From Streptomyces sp. WMMC940 (GTDB lineage Bacteria > Actinomycetota > Actinomycetes > Streptomycetales > Streptomycetaceae), in NCBI RefSeq assembly GCF_027460265.1, contig NZ_JAPZBC010000001.1, forward strand, positions 1,116,001-1,180,000: a stretch of 64,000 bases of DNA, in the 5' to 3' direction. Under the pieces are notes generated by a model. It saw only the letters and a list, made by a program, of their open reading frames with translations, did not search any database and was not told the origin of the DNA. Both the position numbers and the translations under genes were made by a program. Shown in pieces: positions 32,925 through 40,384 of this stretch (positions are counted from its first letter, which is position 1; each line of letters starts with the position of its first letter).

Positions 32925-33907
32925 CAGGGCGTCAGGGCGAGGTGGGGGACGGCTGGCGGCTGTTCCGGGGCGACGGCCGGGACCGGGAAGTGGCGTTCCC
33001 CGAACCTCCGCCGTGGCGGCGCTTCGACGGCGCGGCGGGGGGCGCGCGGGACACCGGCGCGCCGCGGCCTCTGCCGTATCTGATCGGCGACGCCGAGGCC
33101 GACGTCGTCAACGCCGCGCTGCATCTGCGCCGGCCGCTGCTGGTGACCGGCCGCCCCGGAACCGGCAAGTCGTCCCTCGCGTACGCCGTCGCCCATGAGC
33201 TGAGGCTCGGCCGGGTGCTGAGCTGGCACGTCAACAGCCGCGCCACGCTCCAGGACGCCCTCTACCGCTACGACGCGATCGGCCGGCTGCGCGAGACCAA
33301 TCTGCGCCGTGACCGCGGTGAGGGGGCCGGTGAGCCGGACATCGGCTCCTATGTGCGCCTCGGGCCGCTGGGCACGGCGCTCGTTCCCGGACACCGGCCC
33401 CGTGTGCTGCTGGTCGACGAGCTCGACAAGGGCGACGTGGACCTGCCGAACGATCTGCTCGGCGTCTTCGAGGAGGGCGAGTTCGAGATCCCGGAACTCG
33501 CGCGGCTGCCCGAGGAGCAGGCCGCCGTCGAGGTGCTGACCGCCGATCCCCGGACACGGACCGAGGTGGTGCGTGGCCGGGTGCGCTGCTCGGAGTTCCC
33601 CGTCGTCGTCATCACCAGTAACGGCGAGCGGGACTTCCCGCCCGCGTTCCTGCGCCGCTGCGTCCGGCTCGACCTCCCCGAGCCGGACGAGGAGCGGCTG
33701 GTGGAGATCGTCCGGGCCCATCTGGGCGACGGGTCCGCGCCGGACGGCGCGGACGAGCTGCTGCACGCGTTCCTGGCCCGGCGCGGGCGCGGGGAGCTCG
33801 CCACCGACCAGCTGCTGAACGCGGTGTTCCTGCGCAGGGGCGGGGTCGACCTGGACGCCGACGGGCTGCTGGACGCCGTACTGCACCGGCTCGGCGGGAC
33901 GGTGTAG
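32921..33907 (+). CDS. MoxR-type AAA+ ATPase
   Basis: A 328-residue AAA+ ATPase. Walker A GRPGTGKS at 77-84, Walker B RVLLVDELDK at 161-170, sensor 1 ITSNGERDFP around 231-240 and the arginine pair LRRC at 244-247 are all intact, so it should hydrolyse ATP. Between Walker A and B is the long MoxR-type insert (VNSRATLQDALYRYDAIGRL). MoxR proteins act as chaperones or remodelers with vWA-domain partners; the only vWA-like domain nearby is in the next gene product. Start ATG 32921 overlaps the trypsin stop; the following gene begins four bases after its TAG. The tight packing argues for a fixed stoichiometric complex. Confidence 0.93.
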   Translation: MTGRQGEVGDGWRLFRGDGRDREVAFPEPPPWRRFDGAAGGARDTGAPRPLPYLIGDAEADVVNAALHLRRPLLVTGRPGTGKSSLAYAVAHELRLGRVLSWHVNSRATLQDALYRYDAIGRLRETNLRRDRGEGAGEPDIGSYVRLGPLGTALVPGHRPRVLLVDELDKGDVDLPNDLLGVFEEGEFEIPELARLPEEQAAVEVLTADPRTRTEVVRGRVRCSEFPVVVITSNGERDFPPAFLRRCVRLDLPEPDEERLVEIVRAHLGDGSAPDGADELLHAFLARRGRGELATDQLLNAVFLRRGGVDLDADGLLDAVLHRLGGTV

Positions 33908-33910
33908 CCG

Positions 33911-36900
33911 GTGTGGCGGGAGCTGCGGCGGGTCCTCGGGGACAGCGGGATCGAGCTGGCCCACGAGGAGTTGCTGGACGCGGTGTGGCTGGCGCAGCGG
34001 CTGCCGCCCGGCGCGTCGTCGGCACTCGGCGCCGCCGCGGCCGGATCCGCGCCGCAGCCGCCGGTGGCTCCCCCCGACGACAGCGGGGCCGGGGTGCCCG
34101 GCGGGGCGCCGCGCTCGCGCGGGACGTCGCCCGCCGGACCGCCGGAGGCCGGGCCGGCCGTCTCCCCCGGCGGGGGAGTCGGCCCCCGTCCCGGCCGCCC
34201 GGCGGGCCCTCCCCCGGGCACCGGACTGTACGGGGCGCCGGACGCCCGCAGCACCCTCCCGCGCGGCTCGGCCCTCTCCACGCCGGTGGCGCAGCGTCCC
34301 GCCGTGCCGGTGCGTGCCCCGGAGGCCCGGGCGCTTGCCTCGGCGGAGCTGCGTCTGGGCCGGGCGCTCCGGCCCCTGAAGCAGCTACGTCCGGACGGGC
34401 GGGCCCAGGAGCTGGACGAGCCGGCCACGGTGGCCGCAATGGCCGAGACCGGACTGCCGGACGTGGTGCTGCGTCCCGCCCGGACCCGCTGGCTCGACCT
34501 GGCCCTGGTCGTGGACGACGGGGTGTCGATGCTGCTGTGGCAGCGGCTCGCGGCCGAGACCCGGCGACTGCTGGAGCGCAGCGGCGCGTTCCGCGACGTC
34601 CGGGTGTACTCGCTCGACAGCAGAAGCCCCGGTGCTCCGGCGCTGGGCCACCGCCCCTTCGTCCAGGACCCGGCGCCACTCCCGCTCACCGCGGTCGCGG
34701 ACCCGTGCGGGCACACCCTGCTGCTCGTCGTCAGCGACGGTGTGGGGCCGGCCTGGCGGGACGGCCGGATGCGCCGCGCGCTGGACCGGGCGGCCGCGCT
34801 CGGCCCGACGGCCGTACTCCACGCCCTGCCTCATCGGCTCTGGGACGGCTCGGGCATCCGCGCCGAACCGTGGCGGGTGACCACCCTGCGGCGCGGCGCG
34901 GCGAACCGCACCTGGAGGGTCGCCGACCCGGTGCTGCCGCCCGAACTCGCCCCGTACGCCGGGGTTCCCGTGCCGGTGCTGGCTCCGGATCCCGATTCGG
35001 TGGGGGCCTGGGCGCGGCTCGTCGGCTCGTCCGGCACCTCCGTGGTGCTTCCGCTGCTGGCGCCGCGCGCCCCGGCTCGTCACTACGCCGCGACGCGCAC
35101 GGGCGGCGGCGACGGTCTGCTGGGGTTCCGGAACGCATCGTCCCCCCAGGCCTACCGGCTGGCGGCGCATCTGGCGGCGGTGGCGCCGGTGTCGGTGCCC
35201 GTGATGCGCCTGGTCCAGGACGCGCTGGGGCCCGACGTCGACACGGGCCATCTGGCGGAGGTCTTCCTCGGCGGGCTGATGCGCGGGGCCGACGGGCCGG
35301 AACGGGACCTGCTGCCGCAGCACCGCGCGTTCGACTTCGCCGAGGACGCCCGGCGCATCCTGCTCGACACGGTCCCGCCCTCGGATCTGGTGCGCACCAC
35401 CCGGGCCGTCACCCTGCGCATGGCCGAACTCGTCGACGGGACGGCCGGATTCCCGGCATGGCTGCCGCACCCCTCGGGCCGGGACACGGTGGCCGGGGGC
35501 GCGCAGCCGTTCGGCTGGGTGGACGCGCGACTGCTGCGACGGCTGGGCATGCCGGCCCCGGCCGGCACGGAGTCGGCCGGCACCAAGCCGGCAGGCTCAG
35601 GACCGGGTCGCACGGATCCGGTTCGCACGGACCCCGCCGGCCCGGATCCGGGTCGCACGGATGCCGTTCGCAGGGATCCGGCCTCTCCCGCCGCGGGCCC
35701 GACGCACGCCCGGGAGGCGGACGGTCCGGGTGCCGGGACGCCGGCGCCCGGGAAGCGGGCTCCGCAGCCGGGGCCGGCGGCGCGGACGGAGGCGACGCCA
35801 CGTGCGCCGGAAGCGCCGAGTGCCGGGAAGGCTCCGCCCGCCCCCATGCCGTCGTTCGTCGACCGGCCCGGTGGTGCCTGGGTGTCGCGACACCCCGCGG
35901 AGGAACCGCGCACCGCCGGCCCGTACCGGCTCGTCGCCCGCAGACTCGGCGGTTGGCCGCGGATCGGCGTCTTCCTCGGCACGTCCGGCAGCCACGCCTC
36001 GTACGTCCTGCTCCGGGTCCCCGAGTCGCTGGACCGGGACACGGCCGTGGACCTGCTGACCACCGAGGCCGAGGCGCTGATCCGGCTCGGCGCCCCGCAC
36101 GCACCGCGGCTGCTCGGCGTGAGCACCCGCAGCGGGACGGGCTGGCTGGCCGGCGAGTGCCTGGCGGACCCCGTGACGGGCGAGCCCGCCGACAACCTGC
36201 TCACCCTGCGCGCCCGCGACGGCGCCCTCGCCCCCGAGCGGTTCCTCTCCGTGGGACGGCGGTTCGCCGCGGCCATGGCGAAGGCCCACAGCGAGGACCT
36301 GGTCCACGGCACGCTGCTGCCCAGCTCGGTTCTGATCGCGGGCGACGACGTCCGCGTCACGGGCTGGATGACCGCGTCGGTGGACGGCAGGCCAAGCCCG
36401 CACCGGCGGATGTTCGTCCAGCCGGTCGAGTACGAGGCGCCCGAGCTCACCGGCTCCCCCGAAGGGCCCACCAGGGCCTCGGACATGTACGCGGTCGGAT
36501 CGATCCTCCTCGCGGCCGTGACCGGCCAGTGGGGAACGTCCTTCTCCAGCACGGCCGTTCCACCCGTTCCGGGCGTGCCCGCGGAGGTGTCCGCGCTCCT
36601 CGCCGACTGCGTCGCCCAGGAACCCTCGGCCCGCCCGTCGGCGGACGAGCTGCTGTGGGCGTTCGCCCCGGAGAGCCGCCCGGCTCTCCCCGCGCTCCCC
36701 GCCGTCCCGATCGGCCGGGACGACGCGGGGCGGCCGGTCCCGCTCGACGTCAACGGACCGGAGCACGGCGGCCTCGGACCACACGGCCTCGTGCGGGGCG
36801 GGGCGGACGCCGAGCGCCGGGACCTGCTCACCGGCATCGTGCAGGGGCTCGCCGAGTCCTGCCCGTCCGACACCCTCACGGTCGTCTGCGCGGGCCGCGA

Positions 36901-38044
36901 CGGCGCCCTGCCCGGCTCCCGACTCGCCGCGCTGCCGCAGGTGGTGTGGTGCGACACCGTCGTCGGCCGCCCCGAGCGGCTGCGCGAGCTGACGGGACTG
37001 CTGCTCAAGGAGCGCCGGCGACGGGGGACGACGTCCAAGTCGGCGGGCCTGCCCCGGCTGCTCGTCGTCCTCGACGACTTCGACCGGATCGCGGGCGCCG
37101 AGGAGTCGTTCTTCGCCCTCGCCGACGAGCTCAGGGCCCTCAGCGGGTGCCCGGGCGTCCATGTCCTCGTGGCACGGCGCTCCGGACGCAGCCCGCTCGT
37201 GGACCTGATCGCCCCCTCGTACACGGTCGAACTCGCCGCGCCCCGTGCCCGGCTCCACCACGGCGCGGGCGCACCCGTGCCCTTCACCCCGGTGCGCGCC
37301 CGAAGCGGGCCCGCCCATGGGTGGGACCACGGCGAGCGGCACGCCCACGGGGTGACGCTGCTGCGCGAGGGACGCGCCGAACTCGCCCTGCGGCTGCTCG
37401 GTGACGCCCTGACCGCGCGGGAGGAGGCCCTGGGCGACGGGCACGAGGCCACCCTGGACTCCCGTCACGAGCACGCCTCCGCCCTGCTGGCACTCGGCAG
37501 GAACGCGGAGGCCCTCGACGAGTACCGGCACGTCGCCCGCGTCCGGGCGCGGGTGCTCGGCACCGACCACAGGGGCACGCTGGACGCCCGCCAGCAGGCG
37601 GCCGGCGCGCTCGGGCTGCTGGGCCGCCACAGCGAGGCACTGACGCTGTACCTCGACGTGCTCTCCAAACGCGAGCGGGTGCAGGGCCCGACGCACGCGG
37701 ACACGATGCGGTGCCGGCACGGCGTCGCCGCCACGCTGGGGTCGCTGGGCCGGCTCACCGAGGCGTACCAGGTGGCGCGCGAGACCCACCGCGCCCGCAC
37801 GGGAGAACTGGGCGAACTCCACGCCGAAACCCTCGTCACCCTGCGTGAACTGGCGCATACGGCGGCCCGGATGGAGCGCTGGGAGGAGGCCGCCGAGCTG
37901 TACGGGACGCTGGCGGCGGGCTGGACCCGCACCCTGGGCGCCGGCCATGCCGACACCGTGGCGGCCGTACGGGACAGCGCGTCGGCGCGGCGGCGGGCGC
38001 ACGGTGGGAGGACCCCGCCCGGGCCACCGGAGGGCCGTTCCTAG
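33911..38044 (+). CDS. SAV_2336-type multidomain protein: vWA-like, pseudokinase, dead FtsK-like ATPase, TPRs
   Basis: A 1377-residue cytoplasmic protein from GTG 33911. By eye: 1-30, the SAV_2336 N-terminal helix pair (LRRVLGDSGIELAHEELLDA); 30-150 Pro-rich; about 190-370, a vWA-like Rossmann domain with a degenerate metal site (LALVVDDGVSMLLW); about 550-665, disordered with two 15-residue repeats; about 670-918, a protein kinase fold (YVLLRV, VHGTLLPSSVLI, VTGWMT, then ASDMYAVGSILLAAVTG) in which the ATP lysine, catalytic Asp, and DFG are all replaced; about 940-1110, an FtsK/EccC-like domain (LGPHGLVRGGADAERRDLL) lacking the GKS P-loop but keeping a Walker B-like RLLVVLDDFD; 1137-1345, kinesin-light-chain-like TPRs. 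The vWA region is the presumed MoxR partner. Domain names are visual matches, not searches. Confidence 0.85.
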   Translation: MWRELRRVLGDSGIELAHEELLDAVWLAQRLPPGASSALGAAAAGSAPQPPVAPPDDSGAGVPGGAPRSRGTSPAGPPEAGPAVSPGGGVGPRPGRPAGPPPGTGLYGAPDARSTLPRGSALSTPVAQRPAVPVRAPEARALASAELRLGRALRPLKQLRPDGRAQELDEPATVAAMAETGLPDVVLRPARTRWLDLALVVDDGVSMLLWQRLAAETRRLLERSGAFRDVRVYSLDSRSPGAPALGHRPFVQDPAPLPLTAVADPCGHTLLLVVSDGVGPAWRDGRMRRALDRAAALGPTAVLHALPHRLWDGSGIRAEPWRVTTLRRGAANRTWRVADPVLPPELAPYAGVPVPVLAPDPDSVGAWARLVGSSGTSVVLPLLAPRAPARHYAATRTGGGDGLLGFRNASSPQAYRLAAHLAAVAPVSVPVMRLVQDALGPDVDTGHLAEVFLGGLMRGADGPERDLLPQHRAFDFAEDARRILLDTVPPSDLVRTTRAVTLRMAELVDGTAGFPAWLPHPSGRDTVAGGAQPFGWVDARLLRRLGMPAPAGTESAGTKPAGSGPGRTDPVRTDPAGPDPGRTDAVRRDPASPAAGPTHAREADGPGAGTPAPGKRAPQPGPAARTEATPRAPEAPSAGKAPPAPMPSFVDRPGGAWVSRHPAEEPRTAGPYRLVARRLGGWPRIGVFLGTSGSHASYVLLRVPESLDRDTAVDLLTTEAEALIRLGAPHAPRLLGVSTRSGTGWLAGECLADPVTGEPADNLLTLRARDGALAPERFLSVGRRFAAAMAKAHSEDLVHGTLLPSSVLIAGDDVRVTGWMTASVDGRPSPHRRMFVQPVEYEAPELTGSPEGPTRASDMYAVGSILLAAVTGQWGTSFSSTAVPPVPGVPAEVSALLADCVAQEPSARPSADELLWAFAPESRPALPALPAVPIGRDDAGRPVPLDVNGPEHGGLGPHGLVRGGADAERRDLLTGIVQGLAESCPSDTLTVVCAGRDGALPGSRLAALPQVVWCDTVVGRPERLRELTGLLLKERRRRGTTSKSAGLPRLLVVLDDFDRIAGAEESFFALADELRALSGCPGVHVLVARRSGRSPLVDLIAPSYTVELAAPRARLHHGAGAPVPFTPVRARSGPAHGWDHGERHAHGVTLLREGRAELALRLLGDALTAREEALGDGHEATLDSRHEHASALLALGRNAEALDEYRHVARVRARVLGTDHRGTLDARQQAAGALGLLGRHSEALTLYLDVLSKRERVQGPTHADTMRCRHGVAATLGSLGRLTEAYQVARETHRARTGELGELHAETLVTLRELAHTAARMERWEEAAELYGTLAAGWTRTLGAGHADTVAAVRDSASARRRAHGGRTPPGPPEGRS
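35603..35692 (+). repeat. 45-bp in-frame duplication in the linker of the giant protein
   Basis: Two copies starting at 35603 and 35648 encode GRTDPVRTDPAGPDP and GRTDAVRRDPASPAA. Within each copy the shorter words GGTCGCACGGAT and GTTCGCA(C/G)GGA repeat again. The repeats encode the disordered linker before the pseudokinase domain and are likely to vary in number between strains. Confidence 0.7.
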
Positions 38045-38164
38045 ACCGTGCCGGGACGGGTCACCGGGGAGCGGTCCTCCGCGTGAATTCCGGCTCCTCC
38101 CGGGCAGGTTGCCCGGTGGCCTCGGTACCCGATGCCCAGCACGCCGCCGGCTGGGGCGCCGGGC

Positions 38165-38288
38165 ACCGCCGCTCCCCCGCGAGCGCCGACCCGCCCTCGA
38201 CCACCGCTCCCCCGCGACCGCCGACCCGCCCTCGACCGCCGTTCGCCGGCGACCGCCGACCCGCCCTCGACCGCCGTTCGCCGGCGAT
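38165..38288. repeat. 35-bp tandem repeat array before the NUDIX gene
   Basis: Three contiguous 35-bp units begin at 38184, 38219 and 38254. Units 2 and 3 are identical apart from the edge; unit 1 differs at a few positions; a partial unit precedes at 38165-38183. Each unit contains CGCCGACCCGCCCTCGACC. The array fills most of the 311-base gene-free gap (38045-38355) between the giant protein and the NUDIX gene. There are no spacers. Confidence 0.8.
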
Positions 38289-38355
38289 GCGTGGTCGTGA
38301 CCCGGTCCCGCAGCTCCACGGTCACCGGCTCTCGTGCGCCGACTACGCTCCGGGG

Positions 38356-38847
38356 GTGACCACCGACGCATACGCCGCCTACATCGCCGCCCTCCCCCGC
38401 GTGCTCTCCGGGGCCGCGACCCTCTTCCGGGACGCCGCCGGACGGGCCCTGCTCGTGGAACCCAACTACCGTGCGGGGTGGGCGCTTCCGGGCGGGACGA
38501 TCGAGTCCGACGCCGGGGAGACGCCCCGGGAGGCCGCACGGCGGGAGACGCTGGAGGAGATCGGCCTGGACGTCGAGCCGGGCCGACTGCTCGTCGTCGA
38601 CTGGGTCCGGGGACCGGGGCGACCGCCTGTCGTCGCGTACGTCTACGACGGCGGGGTGCTCGACGACGAGCGGTTCTCGGCGATCAGGCTCCAGGAGGAG
38701 GAGCTGGTGTCGTGGAAGCTCGTGCCGAGGGAGGACATCACCCGGTATCTGCTCGGCTCGCTCGGTCCGCGGGTGCTCGCCGCACTGGACGCCCTGGCGG
38801 CGGACACGGCTCCGGTCGAACTGGTCGACGGCCGCCCGGTGACCTGA
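38356..38847 (+). CDS. NUDIX hydrolase
   Basis: A 163-residue pyrophosphohydrolase acting on nucleoside diphosphates linked to another group. The Nudix box is present: the glycine start GGTIESDAGE and, after seven residues, RETLEEIGL; the loop before the first conserved Glu is two residues longer than the consensus. The upstream strand LFRDAAGRALLVEPNYRAGWALPGG is typical. GTG 38356 follows the 35-bp repeat array; a longer open frame upstream runs through the repeats and is rejected. Substrate is not predictable; ADP-ribose is one possibility given the sirtuin next door, but this is only inference from context. Confidence 0.88.
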   Translation: MTTDAYAAYIAALPRVLSGAATLFRDAAGRALLVEPNYRAGWALPGGTIESDAGETPREAARRETLEEIGLDVEPGRLLVVDWVRGPGRPPVVAYVYDGGVLDDERFSAIRLQEEELVSWKLVPREDITRYLLGSLGPRVLAALDALAADTAPVELVDGRPVT

Positions 38848-38964
38848 CCGGCGGCGGGACGGGCGGCCCGGACCCGGGCGCGACCCCGGCGGGGCGGCGC
38901 GCGATCCGGCGGGGCGAGCGAATTCCGGTCGCCCGCGCCGCGGTCCGCTGCGTACGCTCGCGGC

Positions 38965-39720
38965 ATGACCATGGTCGCGATTCTCAGCGGAGCCGGTATC
39001 TCCACGGACTCCGGCATCCCCGACTACCGCGGGCCCAACGGGCTGTGGCGGCGCGACCCGGAGGCCGAGAAGCTGGTCACCTACGAGCACTACATGGCCG
39101 ATCCGGACATCCGCCGCCGCTCGTGGCGCATGCGTCTCGACGGCCCCGTCCTGCACGCCGAGCCGAACGCCGCGCATGTCGCCATCGCCGAGTTCGAACG
39201 CAGCGGGCACGCGCTCCGGGTGATCACGCAGAACGTGGACGGACTGCACCAGATGGCCGGGGTGTCGCACCGCAAGGTGCTCGAACTGCACGGCACCGCG
39301 CGGACGGTGGTGTGCACCGGCTGCCACGCCCGCTCGTCCATGGAGGACGCGCTGGAGCGGGTGAAGGCCGGCGAGGCCGATCCGGCGTGCGCCTCCTGCG
39401 GGGGGATCCTGAAGTCGGCGACGGTCATGTTCGGCCAGCGTCTCGACCCCGTGGTGCTCGGGGAGGCGATGGGTATCGCCAAGGCCTGTGAGGTCTTCAT
39501 CGCGGTGGGCTCCAGCCTCCAGGTGCAGCCCGCGGCCTCGCTGGCCGGGATCGCGGCGGAGCACGGGGCCCGGCTGATCATCGTGAACGCGGAGCCGACG
39601 CCGTACGACGAACTCGCCGACGAGGTCGTGCGCGAGCCGATCGGCTCGGCACTCCCGGAGCTGCTGCGGCGCCTGCGCCGAGGGGCGGCGCCGGGCGGTC
39701 CGCCTCCCGGCCGGGGCTGA
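38965..39720 (+). CDS. SIR2 family NAD-dependent protein deacylase (sirtuin)
   Basis: A 251-residue cytoplasmic sirtuin that removes acetyl or longer acyl groups from protein lysines with NAD, releasing nicotinamide and O-acyl-ADP-ribose. Motifs: GAGISTDSGIPDYRG for NAD, TQNVDGLH with the Asn-Asp pair, LELHG with the catalytic histidine, four zinc cysteines (CTGC and CASC), and VGSSLQVQPAA. Length fits the CobB type. It lacks the Tyr-x-x-Arg pair of class III desuccinylases in an obvious form: MADPDIRRRSWRMR occupies that area. ATG 38965. Its product, O-acetyl-ADP-ribose, is the substrate of the macro-domain class encoded 5 kb downstream. Confidence 0.94.
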   Translation: MTMVAILSGAGISTDSGIPDYRGPNGLWRRDPEAEKLVTYEHYMADPDIRRRSWRMRLDGPVLHAEPNAAHVAIAEFERSGHALRVITQNVDGLHQMAGVSHRKVLELHGTARTVVCTGCHARSSMEDALERVKAGEADPACASCGGILKSATVMFGQRLDPVVLGEAMGIAKACEVFIAVGSSLQVQPAASLAGIAAEHGARLIIVNAEPTPYDELADEVVREPIGSALPELLRRLRRGAAPGGPPPGRG

Positions 39721-39785
39721 CGGGCCGCCCGGGCCGGCCCTGCTGCCTGCGGGGCCTCGGGCCGGGGCGGTCGCCGGGGCGGGGG

Positions 39786-39867
39786 CACGATCGCGAAGGT
39801 GGGGTGCACGACCGCCGGGGCGCGGCGGCACGATTCGCGAGGACGGGACGACACGACCGCCGGGGCG
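39786..39867. repeat. Short imperfect repeats between sirtuin and ogt
   Basis: CACGACCGCCGGGGCG occurs at 39807-39822 and 39852-39867 (45-bp spacing) with a related CACGAT(C/T)GCGA word between and before. It lies in the 150-base gap between convergent genes. Confidence 0.55.
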
Positions 39868-39871
39868 GGCG

Positions 39872-40366
39872 TCAGAACAGCCCGTCGCCGGGCACCCCCC
39901 GCTCGAAGGCCAGCAGCCGCTGCTTGCGGTCCAGCCCGCCGCCGTACCCGGTCAGACTGCCGGAGGCTCCGATCACCCGGTGGCAGGGGACGATGATCCC
40001 GATCGGGTTCTTCCCGTTGGCGAGGCCGACGGCGCGGGAGGCACCGGGATTGCCGAGTGCCCCGGCGAGCTCGCCGTAGGTGCGGGTCTCGCCGTACGGG
40101 ATCAGCAGCAGCTGTTCCCAGACGGTGCGCTGGAAGGGCGTGCCCGCGAGATGCATCGGCAGGTCGAAGTCCTTCAGCTCACCGGCGAAGTAGGCGTCGA
40201 GTTGCCTCACCACCTCGCGGAAGGGCCGGGGATCGGGCTCCCCGAAGTCCTCCTCGCCGGGGCGGTGACGCTGCTCGGTCATGTACAGCCCGCTGAGGAC
40301 GGAGTCGGTGGCGACGAGGGTGAGCGGGCCGTACGGGCTGTCGGTGACGGTGTGGGTGCGGCTCAT
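39872..40366 (-). CDS. ogt: Methylated-DNA-[protein]-cysteine S-methyltransferase
   Basis: A 164-residue suicide repair protein that takes the methyl group from O6-methylguanine onto a cysteine. The active-site motif is IIVPCHRVIG near residue 128, preceded by the Asn-hinge region GLANGKNPIG and the recognition-helix segment TPFQRTVWEQLLLIPYGETRTYGELA with the Arg finger further on. ATG 40366 follows the Ada-AlkA gene by 18 bases, so both are one transcript. The set repairs O6-alkylguanine (this protein) and N-alkylpurines (the upstream gene). Confidence 0.95.
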   Translation of the reverse strand: MSRTHTVTDSPYGPLTLVATDSVLSGLYMTEQRHRPGEEDFGEPDPRPFREVVRQLDAYFAGELKDFDLPMHLAGTPFQRTVWEQLLLIPYGETRTYGELAGALGNPGASRAVGLANGKNPIGIIVPCHRVIGASGSLTGYGGGLDRKQRLLAFERGVPGDGLF

Positions 40367-40384
40367 GGGACCTTCTCTGCTTCC

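Noticed and set aside
29228..38044. Recent horizontal transfer of the conflict operon
   Set aside because: Base composition and codon use look the same as in neighbouring genes, and no integrase, tRNA or flanking repeats of attachment-site type were seen, so there is no sequence evidence for a mobile island here.
38165..38288. CRISPR-like array
   Set aside because: The 35-bp units are contiguous, without unique spacers, and no cas genes are present.
38083..38355. Longer N-terminus for the NUDIX protein
   Set aside because: It would translate the 35-bp repeats; GTG 38356 begins the conserved fold.
35597..38539. 980-codon minus-strand frame opposite the giant protein
   Set aside because: Low-complexity translation; antisense to conserved kinase-fold, FtsK-like and TPR segments.
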